The notes beneath the pieces were generated by a model. It searched no databases and was not told the origin of the DNA. It worked only from the letters and a program-made list of their open reading frames with translations. From Smithella sp. ME-1 (GTDB lineage Bacteria > Desulfobacterota > Syntrophia > Syntrophales > Smithellaceae), in the NCBI GenBank assembly GCA_000495415.1, contig AWGX01000637.1, positions 1 through 9,686 on the forward strand: a stretch of 9,686 nt of DNA. The letters run 5' to 3'. Below are positions 1 through 6,097 of the stretch, piece by piece; position 1 is the stretch's first letter; the number at the start of each line of letters is the position of its first letter. Made by a program: the position numbers and the translations under genes.

Positions 1-180
1 GAAAAACAAATTGAAATTTTAGATGAAAAAATTAAATCGCTGGAAGAACAGCTCAGCGATCCCAAAAACTTCAGCGACTTTGTTTTGCTCCACCAATTAA
101 CTCAGGAAATCGCCGCAGACAAAGAAGCCCTCGATCAATACTATCAACGTTGGGAATGTTTGACTGAGTTATCAACATAA
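1..180 (+). CDS. ABC-F family ATPase, C-terminal fragment
   Basis: The frame is open from base 1 and ends at TAA 178-180, giving the last 59 residues of a protein whose start lies outside the window. The segment is a charged heptad-like helix (EKIKSLEEQLSDP), then NFSDFVLLHQLTQEI and a closing DQYYQRWECL. This is the look of the C-terminal coiled-coil of ABC-F proteins of the Uup/YheS type, soluble twin-ATPase proteins that act on ribosomes or nucleic acid and lack membrane segments. No ATPase motif is inside the window, so the assignment rests on the coiled-coil tail alone. It is the only plus-strand gene and probably marks the conserved chromosomal flank of the island. Other coiled-coil proteins ending in YxRWExL remain possible. 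Confidence 0.7.
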   Translation, partial: EKQIEILDEKIKSLEEQLSDPKNFSDFVLLHQLTQEIAADKEALDQYYQRWECLTELST

Positions 181-216
181 TTCCTCTTGACAACTCTTTT
201 CCAATATGGCAGTGTA

Positions 217-316
217 CAGGCGAGCGGTGAGTCCGTTACAGGTTGTTCGGGGTGTTCCCATCCATCGGTTGGCAAAAGCTTCGACGCAAAAAGCCTGTGA
301 GGCACGCTCGTTTTTA
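217..316 (+). ncRNA. candidate structured RNA or GC-rich repeat ending in a T-run
   Basis: This GC-rich block sits in AT-rich surroundings just after the ABC-F stop. CGAGCG (221-226) can pair with CGCTCG (305-310), which is followed directly by TTTTTATTT (311-319). Inside, ACAGG (238-242) can pair with CCTGT (294-298), and GGG-TGTT-CCC (250-259) can form a small hairpin. A perfect TTGACA lies at 187-192, but the best -10 at 18-bp spacing (AGTGTA, 211-216) is poor. A small RNA closed by a terminal stem with a T-run would look like this; so would a dispersed repeat or a shared terminator region. The short open frame across it (206-415) runs into the antisense of the DUF3800 gene and is not credible. 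No known riboswitch core was recognised. Confidence 0.25.
288..303 (-). terminator. possible terminator of the DUF3800 gene
   Basis: On the minus strand, shortly after the stop of the DUF3800 gene (314-316), GCCT-CAC-AGGC is followed immediately by TTTTT (288-292). The stem is only 4 bp, so it is weak, but its position and T-run are right. Confidence 0.35.
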
Positions 317-970
317 TTTGTCCGGCAGATAGATAGAATCATATTTTATCTTTCCCTTAATGATATCGTACCATTCTTTTTTCCGTCGTTCATGCTTTTC
401 AAAAATTGCATATGAAAATAAATCAACCGCCTGTAATGCGCAATTTTCAATTGAATTTACGTGATAGATATTAAGAGGCACAGCAGGATCAATTTTTGAT
501 TCAAGTTCTCTGTAAATATATTTATTAAACTCTACGATTTCGGGTTTGCTTTTTGATTTATCAATAGTCAATTCTACTTTTTGTTCTGCATTTTCATATG
601 GAATTTGATCAAGCACTTGTCTTGCAATAAAGTTATATACGCGTGATTTCTGTTTAACAAGCGATTGATATACGCGCCGCTTGTTTAGTACTATTGAATA
701 AACCGCAAAATCTAAATCACATATCTGTTTGTAAAAATATTCCTTTATCTCAATGGTTGTTTTTGTCCCCTTGAGTTCCTCAACTATCCTTTTACGTTTA
801 TTCTTCGGATTCAGCTTTCTTTTTAGAGTTTTCTTGACGCCGTTTATCAGACACCTATTAGCTTCATTTCCCTTGACGGCAAGTATTGTCACGACAAAAA
901 ACTTTGATGGCTTTTTGTTTACAAAATCAAATCCAAGATCGCCGCTTTCATCAAGGTAGAGATATAGCAC
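314..970 (-). CDS. DUF3800 family protein, RNase H-like fold predicted
   Basis: The product is 218 residues. The N-terminus LYLYLDESGD (DESGD at 7-11) is the DUF3800 hallmark. A second acidic position follows in LTIDKS (D137), and a C-terminal block HVNSIENCALQAVDLFSYAIF (H170 to F190) carries D183, the usual QxADL-like motif. These spaced acids fit the RNase H-like metal-dependent fold proposed for the family; nuclease activity is inferred. Members commonly occur near phage, plasmid and defence genes, but their substrate is generally unknown. The start is GTG (968-970), preceded by AAAGGA about 9 bases upstream, and the motif begins seven residues in, so little can be missing. It lies 103 bases downstream of higA, with repeats between, so common transcription is uncertain. 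The length is ordinary for the family. Confidence 0.85.
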   Translation of the reverse strand: MLYLYLDESGDLGFDFVNKKPSKFFVVTILAVKGNEANRCLINGVKKTLKRKLNPKNKRKRIVEELKGTKTTIEIKEYFYKQICDLDFAVYSIVLNKRRVYQSLVKQKSRVYNFIARQVLDQIPYENAEQKVELTIDKSKSKPEIVEFNKYIYRELESKIDPAVPLNIYHVNSIENCALQAVDLFSYAIFEKHERRKKEWYDIIKGKIKYDSIYLPDK

Positions 971-990
971 TATCTTTAGTCCTTTCCCTT

Positions 991-1011
991 TTCACCATTC
1001 ACTATTCACCG
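991..1011. repeat. three-copy heptamer tandem repeat
   Basis: TTCACCA, TTCACTA and TTCACCG stand in tandem with a 7-bp period, just upstream of the DUF3800 start. A single TTCACCA also occurs at 7169-7175 in another intergenic gap. This resembles the short heptamer repeats known from intergenic DNA of some bacteria; no function is implied. Confidence 0.6.
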
Positions 1012-1015
1012 TTTT

Positions 1016-1061
1016 TCCATAGCGCCAATTAAACAGAACCGTCCCGATTATTCTGGGTCGG
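1016..1061. repeat. intergenic palindrome with GGGACGGTTCTGTTT motif
   Basis: On the minus strand CCGACCC (1055-1061) and GGGACGG (1039-1045) form a 7-bp stem with one mismatch around a 9-base loop, followed by TTCTGTTT. The arrangement could act as a weak terminator for higA, whose stop is at 1074-1076. The sequence around it (GGGACGGTTCTGTTTAATTG, read on minus) resembles dispersed intergenic repeats I remember from several environmental bacterial genomes, some linked to REP-type Y1 transposases. That link is recollection only. Confidence 0.45.
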
Positions 1062-1073
1062 CTCGGCTTATTT

Positions 1074-1388
1074 TCAAGCTGCTTTGAGAGGATGAATTTT
1101 CTTTATTTCAATTTTATACGACTGCTGCGCCTTCCAAAGATCATGTGTCCGCTGTGCGTTTAACCAAAATTCAGGCGTATTACCAAACAAACGGCTCAGA
1201 CGAAGCGCCATGAGAGGAGTCAGCGCACGGCTCTCCCTTAACAACTCATTGACTGTTTGACGCGAAACACCAAGCGCTTTGGCTAGCCCTGCAACATTGA
1301 GATTATAATCCGGCATAAAATCTTCTCTAAGTATTTCACCCGGATGTGTCGGCTTTACTTTTCGCTTCCCATTATATTTTATACTCAT
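1074..1388 (-). CDS. higA: HigA family antitoxin (XRE-type helix-turn-helix)
   Basis: A 104-residue DNA-binding antitoxin that neutralises HigB and represses its own operon. Numbered from the chosen start, HPGEILREDF lies at 15-24, the helix-turn-helix NVAGLAKALGVSRQTVNELL at 31-50, and the family signature FGNTPEFWLNAQ at 68-79; order and length match the HigA/VapI family. An upstream ATG at 1403 would add five residues, but AGGGGTG lies within that stretch, ideally placed for the ATG at 1386-1388, so the shorter start is preferred. The intact higB stop was at 1403-1405, 14 bases before this start: the normal toxin-first order. The gene looks intact while its toxin is broken, leaving an orphan antitoxin that may still bind the operator at 1757-1775. 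Confidence 0.92.
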   Translation of the reverse strand: MSIKYNGKRKVKPTHPGEILREDFMPDYNLNVAGLAKALGVSRQTVNELLRESRALTPLMALRLSRLFGNTPEFWLNAQRTHDLWKAQQSYKIEIKKIHPLKAA

Positions 1389-1402
1389 ATCGTCACCCCT
1401 CA

Positions 1403-1748
1403 TTAATGATAATCAGTTATTTCAACATCATATGCGTCACCTTCAATAAACCGGAAACAAATCCTCCATTGGTCATTGACTGATATTGCATATTGAGACT
1501 CGACGACTATAGGAGTCGTTAGTCGAATTATCCCAGAAGCGTAGCGACGTGGGATATTGACCCTTTCTATCATCTTTTAGCGCATGCAGATGATTACTCG
1601 GTGGTATTTTCAAATCTTCGAGGCACGTTGCCCAATCTATATACTCAAGGCGCCTTATCGCTCTTTTGCGAATATCAGGCTGAAACTTCTTCGATTTACC
1701 CGTAATGAATAAATCATACGTATGTTTGTCGGCAAACGTTTTTATCAT
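1403..1748 (-). pseudogene. higB: HigB toxin, disrupted by a 64-bp insertion
   Basis: HigB toxins are ribosome-dependent mRNA interferases of the RelE/ParE fold. From ATG 1746-1748 the frame gives MIKTFADKHTYDLF, then RAIRRLEYID, LEDLKIPPSNHLHALK and RKGQY (to residue 65), all textbook HigB. The frame then runs through foreign sequence and stops at 1473-1475 after 26 unrelated residues, a 91-residue product. The missing HigB end is present downstream in another frame: AISVNDQWRICFRFIEGDAY, then DVEITDYH and TAA at 1403-1405. Removing exactly 64 bp restores a continuous 93-residue HigB, the usual length. The insertion is a 57-bp core plus a 7-bp repeat of TCAATAT; 64 is not a multiple of 3, so it frameshifts. 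The lost part holds the RxxF strand and the C-terminal DYH, residues needed for mRNA cleavage in studied HigB proteins, so the toxin is very probably dead. A longer start at 1799 lies upstream of the predicted promoter and has no family similarity. Confidence 0.9.
1490..1560. mobile_element. 57-bp palindromic mini-element with 7-bp target duplication
   Basis: The direct repeat ATATTGA occurs at 1490-1496 and 1554-1560 and brackets a 57-bp core (1497-1553) that interrupts higB. The core holds two palindromes. The first is GACT-cg-ACGACT-atagg-AGTCGT-t-AGTC (1497-1524). The second is TATCCCA (1529-1535) with TGGGATA (1550-1556), whose last three bases lie in the direct repeat. Deleting the core and one repeat copy restores the canonical HigB frame, which fixes the boundaries unusually well. 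No coding capacity is possible at this size, so movement would need an enzyme supplied in trans, as for MITE or REP-type elements. The family is not identified. Confidence 0.75.
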
Positions 1749-1754
1749 GAGTAG

Positions 1755-1783
1755 TGTGTAACGTGACTCGTGACATTTGTCAA
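1755..1783 (-). promoter_or_regulatory. higBA promoter, probably leaderless
   Basis: On the minus strand a perfect TTGACA (1778-1783) is followed at 17 bp by TACACA (1755-1760), a weak -10. Transcription would start about 7 bases later, at or next to the A of the higB ATG (1748). higB has no Shine-Dalgarno sequence, which fits a leaderless message. The weak -10 keeps confidence moderate. Confidence 0.5.
1757..1775. promoter_or_regulatory. inverted repeat, candidate HigA operator
   Basis: TGTAACG (1757-1763), a 5-base spacer and CGTGACA (1769-1775) form an inverted repeat matching at 6 of 7 positions. It lies between the -35 and -10 elements of the higBA promoter, where HigA antitoxins normally bind to repress their operon. 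Confidence 0.55.
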
Positions 1784-1875
1784 GAAAAAATAATGACACT
1801 CTTTAAGAACGATCGCAGTGAAATTCGAAGAACAAGTTGCATTGTATGGGCGCTAAGCGCCTTGTGACCGCCGTC

Positions 1876-1976
1876 ATTCCGGACGCAGATGACCTTTAGG
1901 TTACATGCGCCTAGCCGGAATCTATTCCTCCTCTGTCTTTCCCGCGCAGGCAGCGAAGCCTGGCGCATGCAGGGGG
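1876..1976. repeat. two adjacent imperfect palindromic repeat units
   Basis: Unit one: ATTCCGG (1876-1882) pairs with CCGGAAT (1915-1921), and inside it CGCA pairs with TGCG and ACCT with AGGT, giving a long imperfect hairpin. Unit two: GCGCAGGC (1944-1951) pairs with GCCTGGCGC (1958-1966) with one bulge, flanked by CCC and GGGGG. Both carry the GTCATTCC...GGAATCCAG style of dispersed intergenic repeats seen in many bacteria. They probably form stable hairpins in RNA and may serve as a transcription boundary between the R-M genes and higBA. Confidence 0.65.
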
Positions 1977-1993
1977 AATCCAGTTTAATAGGG

Positions 1994-2031
1994 CGCTGTC
2001 CCTAATATTTACGCTGTCCCTAATATTTACG
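1994..2031. repeat. 18-bp tandem repeat, two copies
   Basis: CGCTGTCCCTAATATTTA occurs at 1994-2011 and again at 2012-2029 without a mismatch, followed by CG as the start of a third copy. On the minus strand it reads TAAATATTAGGGACAGCG twice. Its GGGACAG core is close to the GGGACGG core of the repeat at 1016-1061. Confidence 0.8.
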
Positions 2032-2074
2032 ATTAAAGATTTGACCCCAGTTCCCCCAGTTGTATTTACAGTAA

Positions 2075-4990
2075 TCATTTTTCTTTCATAGTCACTCTGT
2101 CGCTAACTGCTAATGAAAGTATTTGATATAAACTTGTCAAAATAGTTTCATCAATCCCAAATGCTTTTAAAACTGTCTTGTCAAAATGCTTGCGATCCGC
2201 TTTCTTTATCTCTTCAAAGAAGGTTTCAATCTCTCTTTGCTTCAATGGTTGAAATGCTTCTAATATTTTCTTCTTCGCTTGTGCATTTAATTTGTTTGGA
2301 TTCAAGACACGAAGTGCTTTAAAATAATTTGCATTAAGGTCTAATGCTCCTAAATTTCGGGATGTGCCTCTCATTTCAATTGTCAGAAAAGTTACCACCG
2401 AATTAAGTAACGCTGCAATAAGTTTAATATCGTTGTTTTCAGTTACAGTAATTGCAACAAGTCGTTGGTCAATCGTAAATGCTTCTTCTGCGAAACTGAA
2501 AAAGAATCTTTCAAATGGATTTATTGCTGTTACAATGTTTGCTTGCTTTGGTCGCAAGGAGTACCAAAACGGTTTGTGTCCTTCGCATGCTTCTTGGATT
2601 GTCTTTGTGCCATTCTTATTTTTTGCGTTCTTGAATTTCTGAATCCACTTGTAAGCACCTGCGTAATTTGCTTTCAGTTTTTCTAAAGGCAAGTCGCAAA
2701 CAAAAAGATAATTTTCGTAGTTGCCGTCAAACGCCAATGTTGTCAATTCAGTTGGGCTTTTTACATACGGTATAAGAAATTTCTTTTCAATTCCACTTTC
2801 CCGAACTTCCTTTGTTGGAATAACAAACATGTCATTCCAACCTGTTCTCTCGCCTCTGAAAGCATCAATTGTGTTTGGATACAGTTGGGTTGTGTGTTCA
2901 TCAAACTTTTCAAACAAATCTGCTGAAATAAAGTAGGCGTCCCAATTCTCTTGTTCGGATAATGAACTTTCAAGTTTTTGTTTTGATACTATGCTAACAC
3001 TGATTGAACCGTCTGCTTTGCTAAAGAGATTTGAAAAATTTTTGTCTTTCGTCCAATCTGATTTTTTTGGATTATTACAATTATCAACGTCCGTATAAAA
3101 ATTTTCAATTTCTTTTAACTGCTCTACAATATTTTCTTGATTAAAAGTTTCTTCCAGTTTGAAATTTACGGTTATAAATCTTGTTGGCTCGTTACTTTGT
3201 CGGTGTTGTATAACGGAAAATATTGTAGAAACTTTTGAATCACTAAACCAATGCTCTGCATTGCTTCTCACAATGTATTTTATGTGGAAGTTATCTAACA
3301 AAAATTTCTTAAACTGAAAACCATATTCTTTGCCAAGCCATGCATTTGACGTGATTGCGGAAAGCAATCCGTCTTTCTTTAGAAAACTGATTGACTTGTA
3401 AACGCAATAAGTAAAATAATCTGAACGTTCATTTATTTTGAATGAATTGTCTTTGAGAAACGCTTTTTGTTTCGCTTCAAACTTCTCTCTAAAATATGTT
3501 GTCAATACATCATTCGGAATATCTTCTTGTTGAATAAAAGGAAAGTTACTTGCGATTGCATCAAATATAGGAATTGGTTGTTCAATATGTTTTTGATAAT
3601 TATTGGAATCAGGAAACACAACTTTCATTTTCGGTTCGAGATTGAAATAATCATCTCTTGTTACTCTTGGAAAATTGTCAGCTTGATCCTTGATTCGTTG
3701 CTTGTAAAGATTGATAACAGAAAGTATAGCAGGAAAATGAGAAATGTCGTTGCCCCAAATTTGATTGAGTAACTGAACATGGTTTGTGTTTCCATGATAG
3801 TTGAGTATCTGATAAAAGGAATTTAAAAATGTTCCTGTTCCTGATGTCGGGTCAAACACAAAATCATTTGCTGTTTGTATTGCAGGAAATGAAACAAGGT
3901 TTGCAAGAGTTGCTGGTGTAAAGTATTGTCCAAATTTTTGTTTCTCATCTTTCGGAACAAGATTTTCGAGTATCGTTCCGATAATAGCAGTTGGTAAAAC
4001 CTTAAAATCAAATTCAGTTATCGCATTAAAAAGTTCAAACAAAGTTTCATTAACTGTTTCATTAAATTCTACTTTGTCCGTGAAATATGGCTGATAAACT
4101 GCTTGGTAATCAATTCTGCTGGCAGCATCAAAATAATTTTGTAATGCTTGTTTTATATTTTTTGAATTTTTCAAATCAAGTTGTTGCAAAATACCTGATA
4201 AGTTTTCAGAAAGTGTCAGATAGAAAATGATCTTGCCAATTAGATTGTAGAAAGTGAATTTCGCCAGCACTTCTTCCTCAATAACATTCGCTGGTCTTCG
4301 TGATGATGACGCCATAATTTTGAGAGTGGAACTCTCATAGATTTTCCATTGATTAAACTCTTTACGAAAAGACGCGTCAGCACCTTTTAACCTCACAATT
4401 TCACTTTGGAACTGAGGGAGAATAATTTTTGCTGCTTCTTTTACTGATTCAACAAAGCTTCCTGAAATATTTATAGCTTGTCTTAATTCTCCGTTCTGAC
4501 AAAATTGTTCAAGGTCATGGAGAATTTCATTCAATCGTTTTCTTAAGGATGGTTCGTGTTTTCTATATTGTGTCGGATCTGCTAAATCATCTCTATTGTT
4601 TATGTTTTTCTCTTTTGGATACTCTTTTAATTTAGAAATGCTGCCAATAGAGTATGTATTGTTTTCAATTTTCCAAATGATTGCTTCCGCACCGTTCCAT
4701 GTAACAAATGAATCTGATTTTATTCTTTCTGCTTTTTCAAGTGCATTCAAAAGCATTTTTCGGTCGTCTACTTCTGTGTCTGGAAATTTTAATTCCCAAC
4801 CATTGAAAATAATTCCCGAAACTTTGTCTGTAAATAAAAGCACATCGGGAAATTTTGTTTTCCCCGATTCAAGTTTTATTCCTGCATCATTAGTGGCATC
4901 TTGGAAAACGGTTCTGCCTTCACGAATCTCTTCCTGTAGCCAACTAATTAGCTTTCCTGCCCAAACTCTTTCGTTTAGTTTTACTTGCAT
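2075..4990 (-). CDS. type IIG-like restriction enzyme: PD-(D/E)XK nuclease fused to N6-adenine methylase
   Basis: A 971-residue protein that appears to carry cleavage, modification and recognition in one chain. The N-terminus holds a PD-(D/E)XK nuclease signature: FPDVLLF (P48, D49) and GWELKFP (E66, K68). A helical connector runs to about 340. The gamma-class amino-methylase core has FGQYFTP (353-359), the AdoMet motif FDPTSGTGTFL (379-389; D380, G384, G386) and motif IV as SNFPF (481-485). The C-terminal part (about 690-900) resembles TaqI-like target recognition domains, with RGERTGWNDMFV (712-723) and MRGTSRNLGALDLN (873-886). Motif IV is NFPF, not the usual NPPF/Y; KsgA-type methylases use NLPY, so activity is not excluded. 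The gene overlaps the upstream methylase by 47 bases and has no Shine-Dalgarno sequence, suggesting translational coupling. The domains are clear; the type IIG label and the adenine target are inference, and the recognition sequence is unknown. Confidence 0.88.
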   Translation of the reverse strand: MQVKLNERVWAGKLISWLQEEIREGRTVFQDATNDAGIKLESGKTKFPDVLLFTDKVSGIIFNGWELKFPDTEVDDRKMLLNALEKAERIKSDSFVTWNGAEAIIWKIENNTYSIGSISKLKEYPKEKNINNRDDLADPTQYRKHEPSLRKRLNEILHDLEQFCQNGELRQAINISGSFVESVKEAAKIILPQFQSEIVRLKGADASFRKEFNQWKIYESSTLKIMASSSRRPANVIEEEVLAKFTFYNLIGKIIFYLTLSENLSGILQQLDLKNSKNIKQALQNYFDAASRIDYQAVYQPYFTDKVEFNETVNETLFELFNAITEFDFKVLPTAIIGTILENLVPKDEKQKFGQYFTPATLANLVSFPAIQTANDFVFDPTSGTGTFLNSFYQILNYHGNTNHVQLLNQIWGNDISHFPAILSVINLYKQRIKDQADNFPRVTRDDYFNLEPKMKVVFPDSNNYQKHIEQPIPIFDAIASNFPFIQQEDIPNDVLTTYFREKFEAKQKAFLKDNSFKINERSDYFTYCVYKSISFLKKDGLLSAITSNAWLGKEYGFQFKKFLLDNFHIKYIVRSNAEHWFSDSKVSTIFSVIQHRQSNEPTRFITVNFKLEETFNQENIVEQLKEIENFYTDVDNCNNPKKSDWTKDKNFSNLFSKADGSISVSIVSKQKLESSLSEQENWDAYFISADLFEKFDEHTTQLYPNTIDAFRGERTGWNDMFVIPTKEVRESGIEKKFLIPYVKSPTELTTLAFDGNYENYLFVCDLPLEKLKANYAGAYKWIQKFKNAKNKNGTKTIQEACEGHKPFWYSLRPKQANIVTAINPFERFFFSFAEEAFTIDQRLVAITVTENNDIKLIAALLNSVVTFLTIEMRGTSRNLGALDLNANYFKALRVLNPNKLNAQAKKKILEAFQPLKQREIETFFEEIKKADRKHFDKTVLKAFGIDETILTSLYQILSLAVSDRVTMKEK

Positions 4991-5885
4991 AATTTAATGT
5001 ATGGTATTTTATTACTGGTCTTTCAAAAAGTGAAAGTGTCGAATCTTCAAGTTCTTTTTTCTTTAATGTTTCCTCAATTCTATTAGTGCAAACTTTTATG
5101 TAGTCAATAGGATGCACTTTATGCAGCAGAATATCCTCATTTTTCTCAATGCCTACAAACATTCTTCCTTCTAAAATTGCTGCTAACAAAAAGCTGCCGC
5201 AACCAGCAGCATTATCAAGAACAATATCTCCAGGATTTGTATATGTCCTTATTAAATATCGCCCAAGCTCTATTGGTTTTTGAGTTGGATGTAAAACAGG
5301 TCCTTCTGATTCAGCAGTTTTTTTATAGACAACGTCATCATAAACTAAGTTATCCACTCTCTGTTCTTCGTAAAATACTACATCATTAGGATAGCGTTGC
5401 CCATCGCTTTTAACGTGTTGAGATTTAAAATCTCCATAGCTTCCCGTGTATTGATTCTTGCGATAACCCTTATCATAAGGTTCACCATTAGTCATTTGAG
5501 GATTATAGGTCGGTTGTTTTTTATAAAAAATACAAATATCCTCATGTTTACGAAGTGGTTGAATTTTGGCATTGAGAAAATTCGTTGATTTTGATTTTAT
5601 CCAAACTATTTTATATTTAAAAAGTTTTTCATTACTAAGAATAAGTTTTGCGGTAAAAAGTCCTTGTGCTGTTAGTGCAATGCATCCATTATCTTTTATT
5701 ATTCTTTCGTACGCATGCCAAAGCATTTCAAGGTCAATAACAGAATCCCATTTGTTTTGTGTTGTTCCATATGGAAGGTCACAGAGTATCATATCAATCG
5801 ACTTATTAGGAAATTGTTTCATTACATCCAAACAGTCACCTTGAATCACCTTGTTAATATATTTATCAATTGTCATTTTACTCAT
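4944..5885 (-). CDS. beta-class site-specific DNA methyltransferase (N6-A or N4-C)
   Basis: A 313-residue AdoMet-dependent DNA amino-methyltransferase. The catalytic motif IV comes first, DMILCDLPYGTTQNKWD (31-47, DLPY 36-39). A variable region of about 130 residues follows, probably target recognition, then HPTQKP (199-204) and the AdoMet-binding motif VLDNAAGCGSFLLAA (222-236) with VGIEKNE after it. Motif IV before motif I defines the beta class. Such enzymes with DLPYGTTQNKWD are frequent in phages and as partners of restriction enzymes. The last 30 or so residues (SLFERPVIKYHTLNYASKTK...) lie past the fold and encode the overlap with the next gene. It likely supplies the second methylation needed by the downstream nuclease-methylase if the site is asymmetric. 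No Shine-Dalgarno sequence is visible before ATG 5883-5885; ATG at codon 4 is an alternative start. Confidence 0.9.
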   Translation of the reverse strand: MSKMTIDKYINKVIQGDCLDVMKQFPNKSIDMILCDLPYGTTQNKWDSVIDLEMLWHAYERIIKDNGCIALTAQGLFTAKLILSNEKLFKYKIVWIKSKSTNFLNAKIQPLRKHEDICIFYKKQPTYNPQMTNGEPYDKGYRKNQYTGSYGDFKSQHVKSDGQRYPNDVVFYEEQRVDNLVYDDVVYKKTAESEGPVLHPTQKPIELGRYLIRTYTNPGDIVLDNAAGCGSFLLAAILEGRMFVGIEKNEDILLHKVHPIDYIKVCTNRIEETLKKKELEDSTLSLFERPVIKYHTLNYASKTKRKSLGRKAN

Positions 5886-5924
5886 TTTCTGTTGAAGCTA
5901 AAGTTTGATAAAAATTGTAGTTGG

Positions 5925-5953
5925 AGTATATGAAGACTGGCCTTGTATGTCAA
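5925..5953 (-). promoter_or_regulatory. strong sigma70-type promoter of the R-M operon
   Basis: On the minus strand TTGACA (5948-5953), a 17-bp spacer and TATACT (5925-5930) form a near-consensus promoter. Transcription should begin about 5918, giving a leader of roughly 33 bases before ATG 5885. A second TTGACA lies further upstream (5984-5989) but has only a poor -10 at 17 bp. Confidence 0.7.
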
Positions 5954-5963
5954 TTGATTTATG

Positions 5964-5985
5964 AACACAAAACGGGATGTGTGTT
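5964..5985. promoter_or_regulatory. inverted repeat upstream of the R-M promoter
   Basis: AACACA (5964-5969) and TGTGTT (5980-5985) form a perfect 6-bp inverted repeat with a 10-base spacer. It sits about 10 bp upstream of the -35 box, a position suited to a regulator. No controller gene is visible next to the R-M genes, so its function is open. Confidence 0.35.
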
Positions 5986-6097
5986 GTCAATGTTTGTTAT
6001 CTGGTGTGAATTGTGCTTATTCCTGATTGAAATATTGTATTGATTCGGAAAATAAGAAAAAGAACATTTCAAGAAGAAATGCTTATCCTAAGTGATT

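Larger units (their letters stand above)
1749..2074. other. 326-bp gene-free stretch of repeats
   Basis: Between the end of the nuclease-methylase gene and higB there is no credible gene. The stretch holds, left to right, the higBA promoter and operator, a small hairpin GGCGC-TAA-GCGCC (1849-1861), two palindromic repeat units (1876-1976), an 18-bp tandem repeat (1994-2031) and a CCCCAGTT direct repeat (2045-2052 and 2054-2061). It is GC-richer than the genes on either side. A short open frame across 1780-1968 exists only because of the repeats. Confidence 0.7.

Noticed and set aside
210..320. c-di-GMP (GEMM) riboswitch, suggested by GGCAAA and GACGCAAA-like stretches
   Set aside because: The conserved flanking helices and the downstream receptor sequence are missing and no target gene follows on that strand.
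206..415. 69-codon plus-strand open frame after the ABC-F gene
   Set aside because: Runs into the antisense of the DUF3800 gene, lacks a ribosome site, and is explained by the GC-rich structured intergenic block.
1749..1799. Longer HigB start at 1799
   Set aside because: The extra 17 residues precede the conserved family N-terminus and cover the predicted promoter and operator.
1780..1968. 62-codon minus-strand open frame upstream of higB
   Set aside because: Lies almost entirely in palindromic repeats and ends inside the higBA promoter region; composition is repeat-derived.
4596..4997. 133-codon plus-strand open frame
   Set aside because: Antisense shadow of the nuclease domain of the 971-residue enzyme; no recognisable product.
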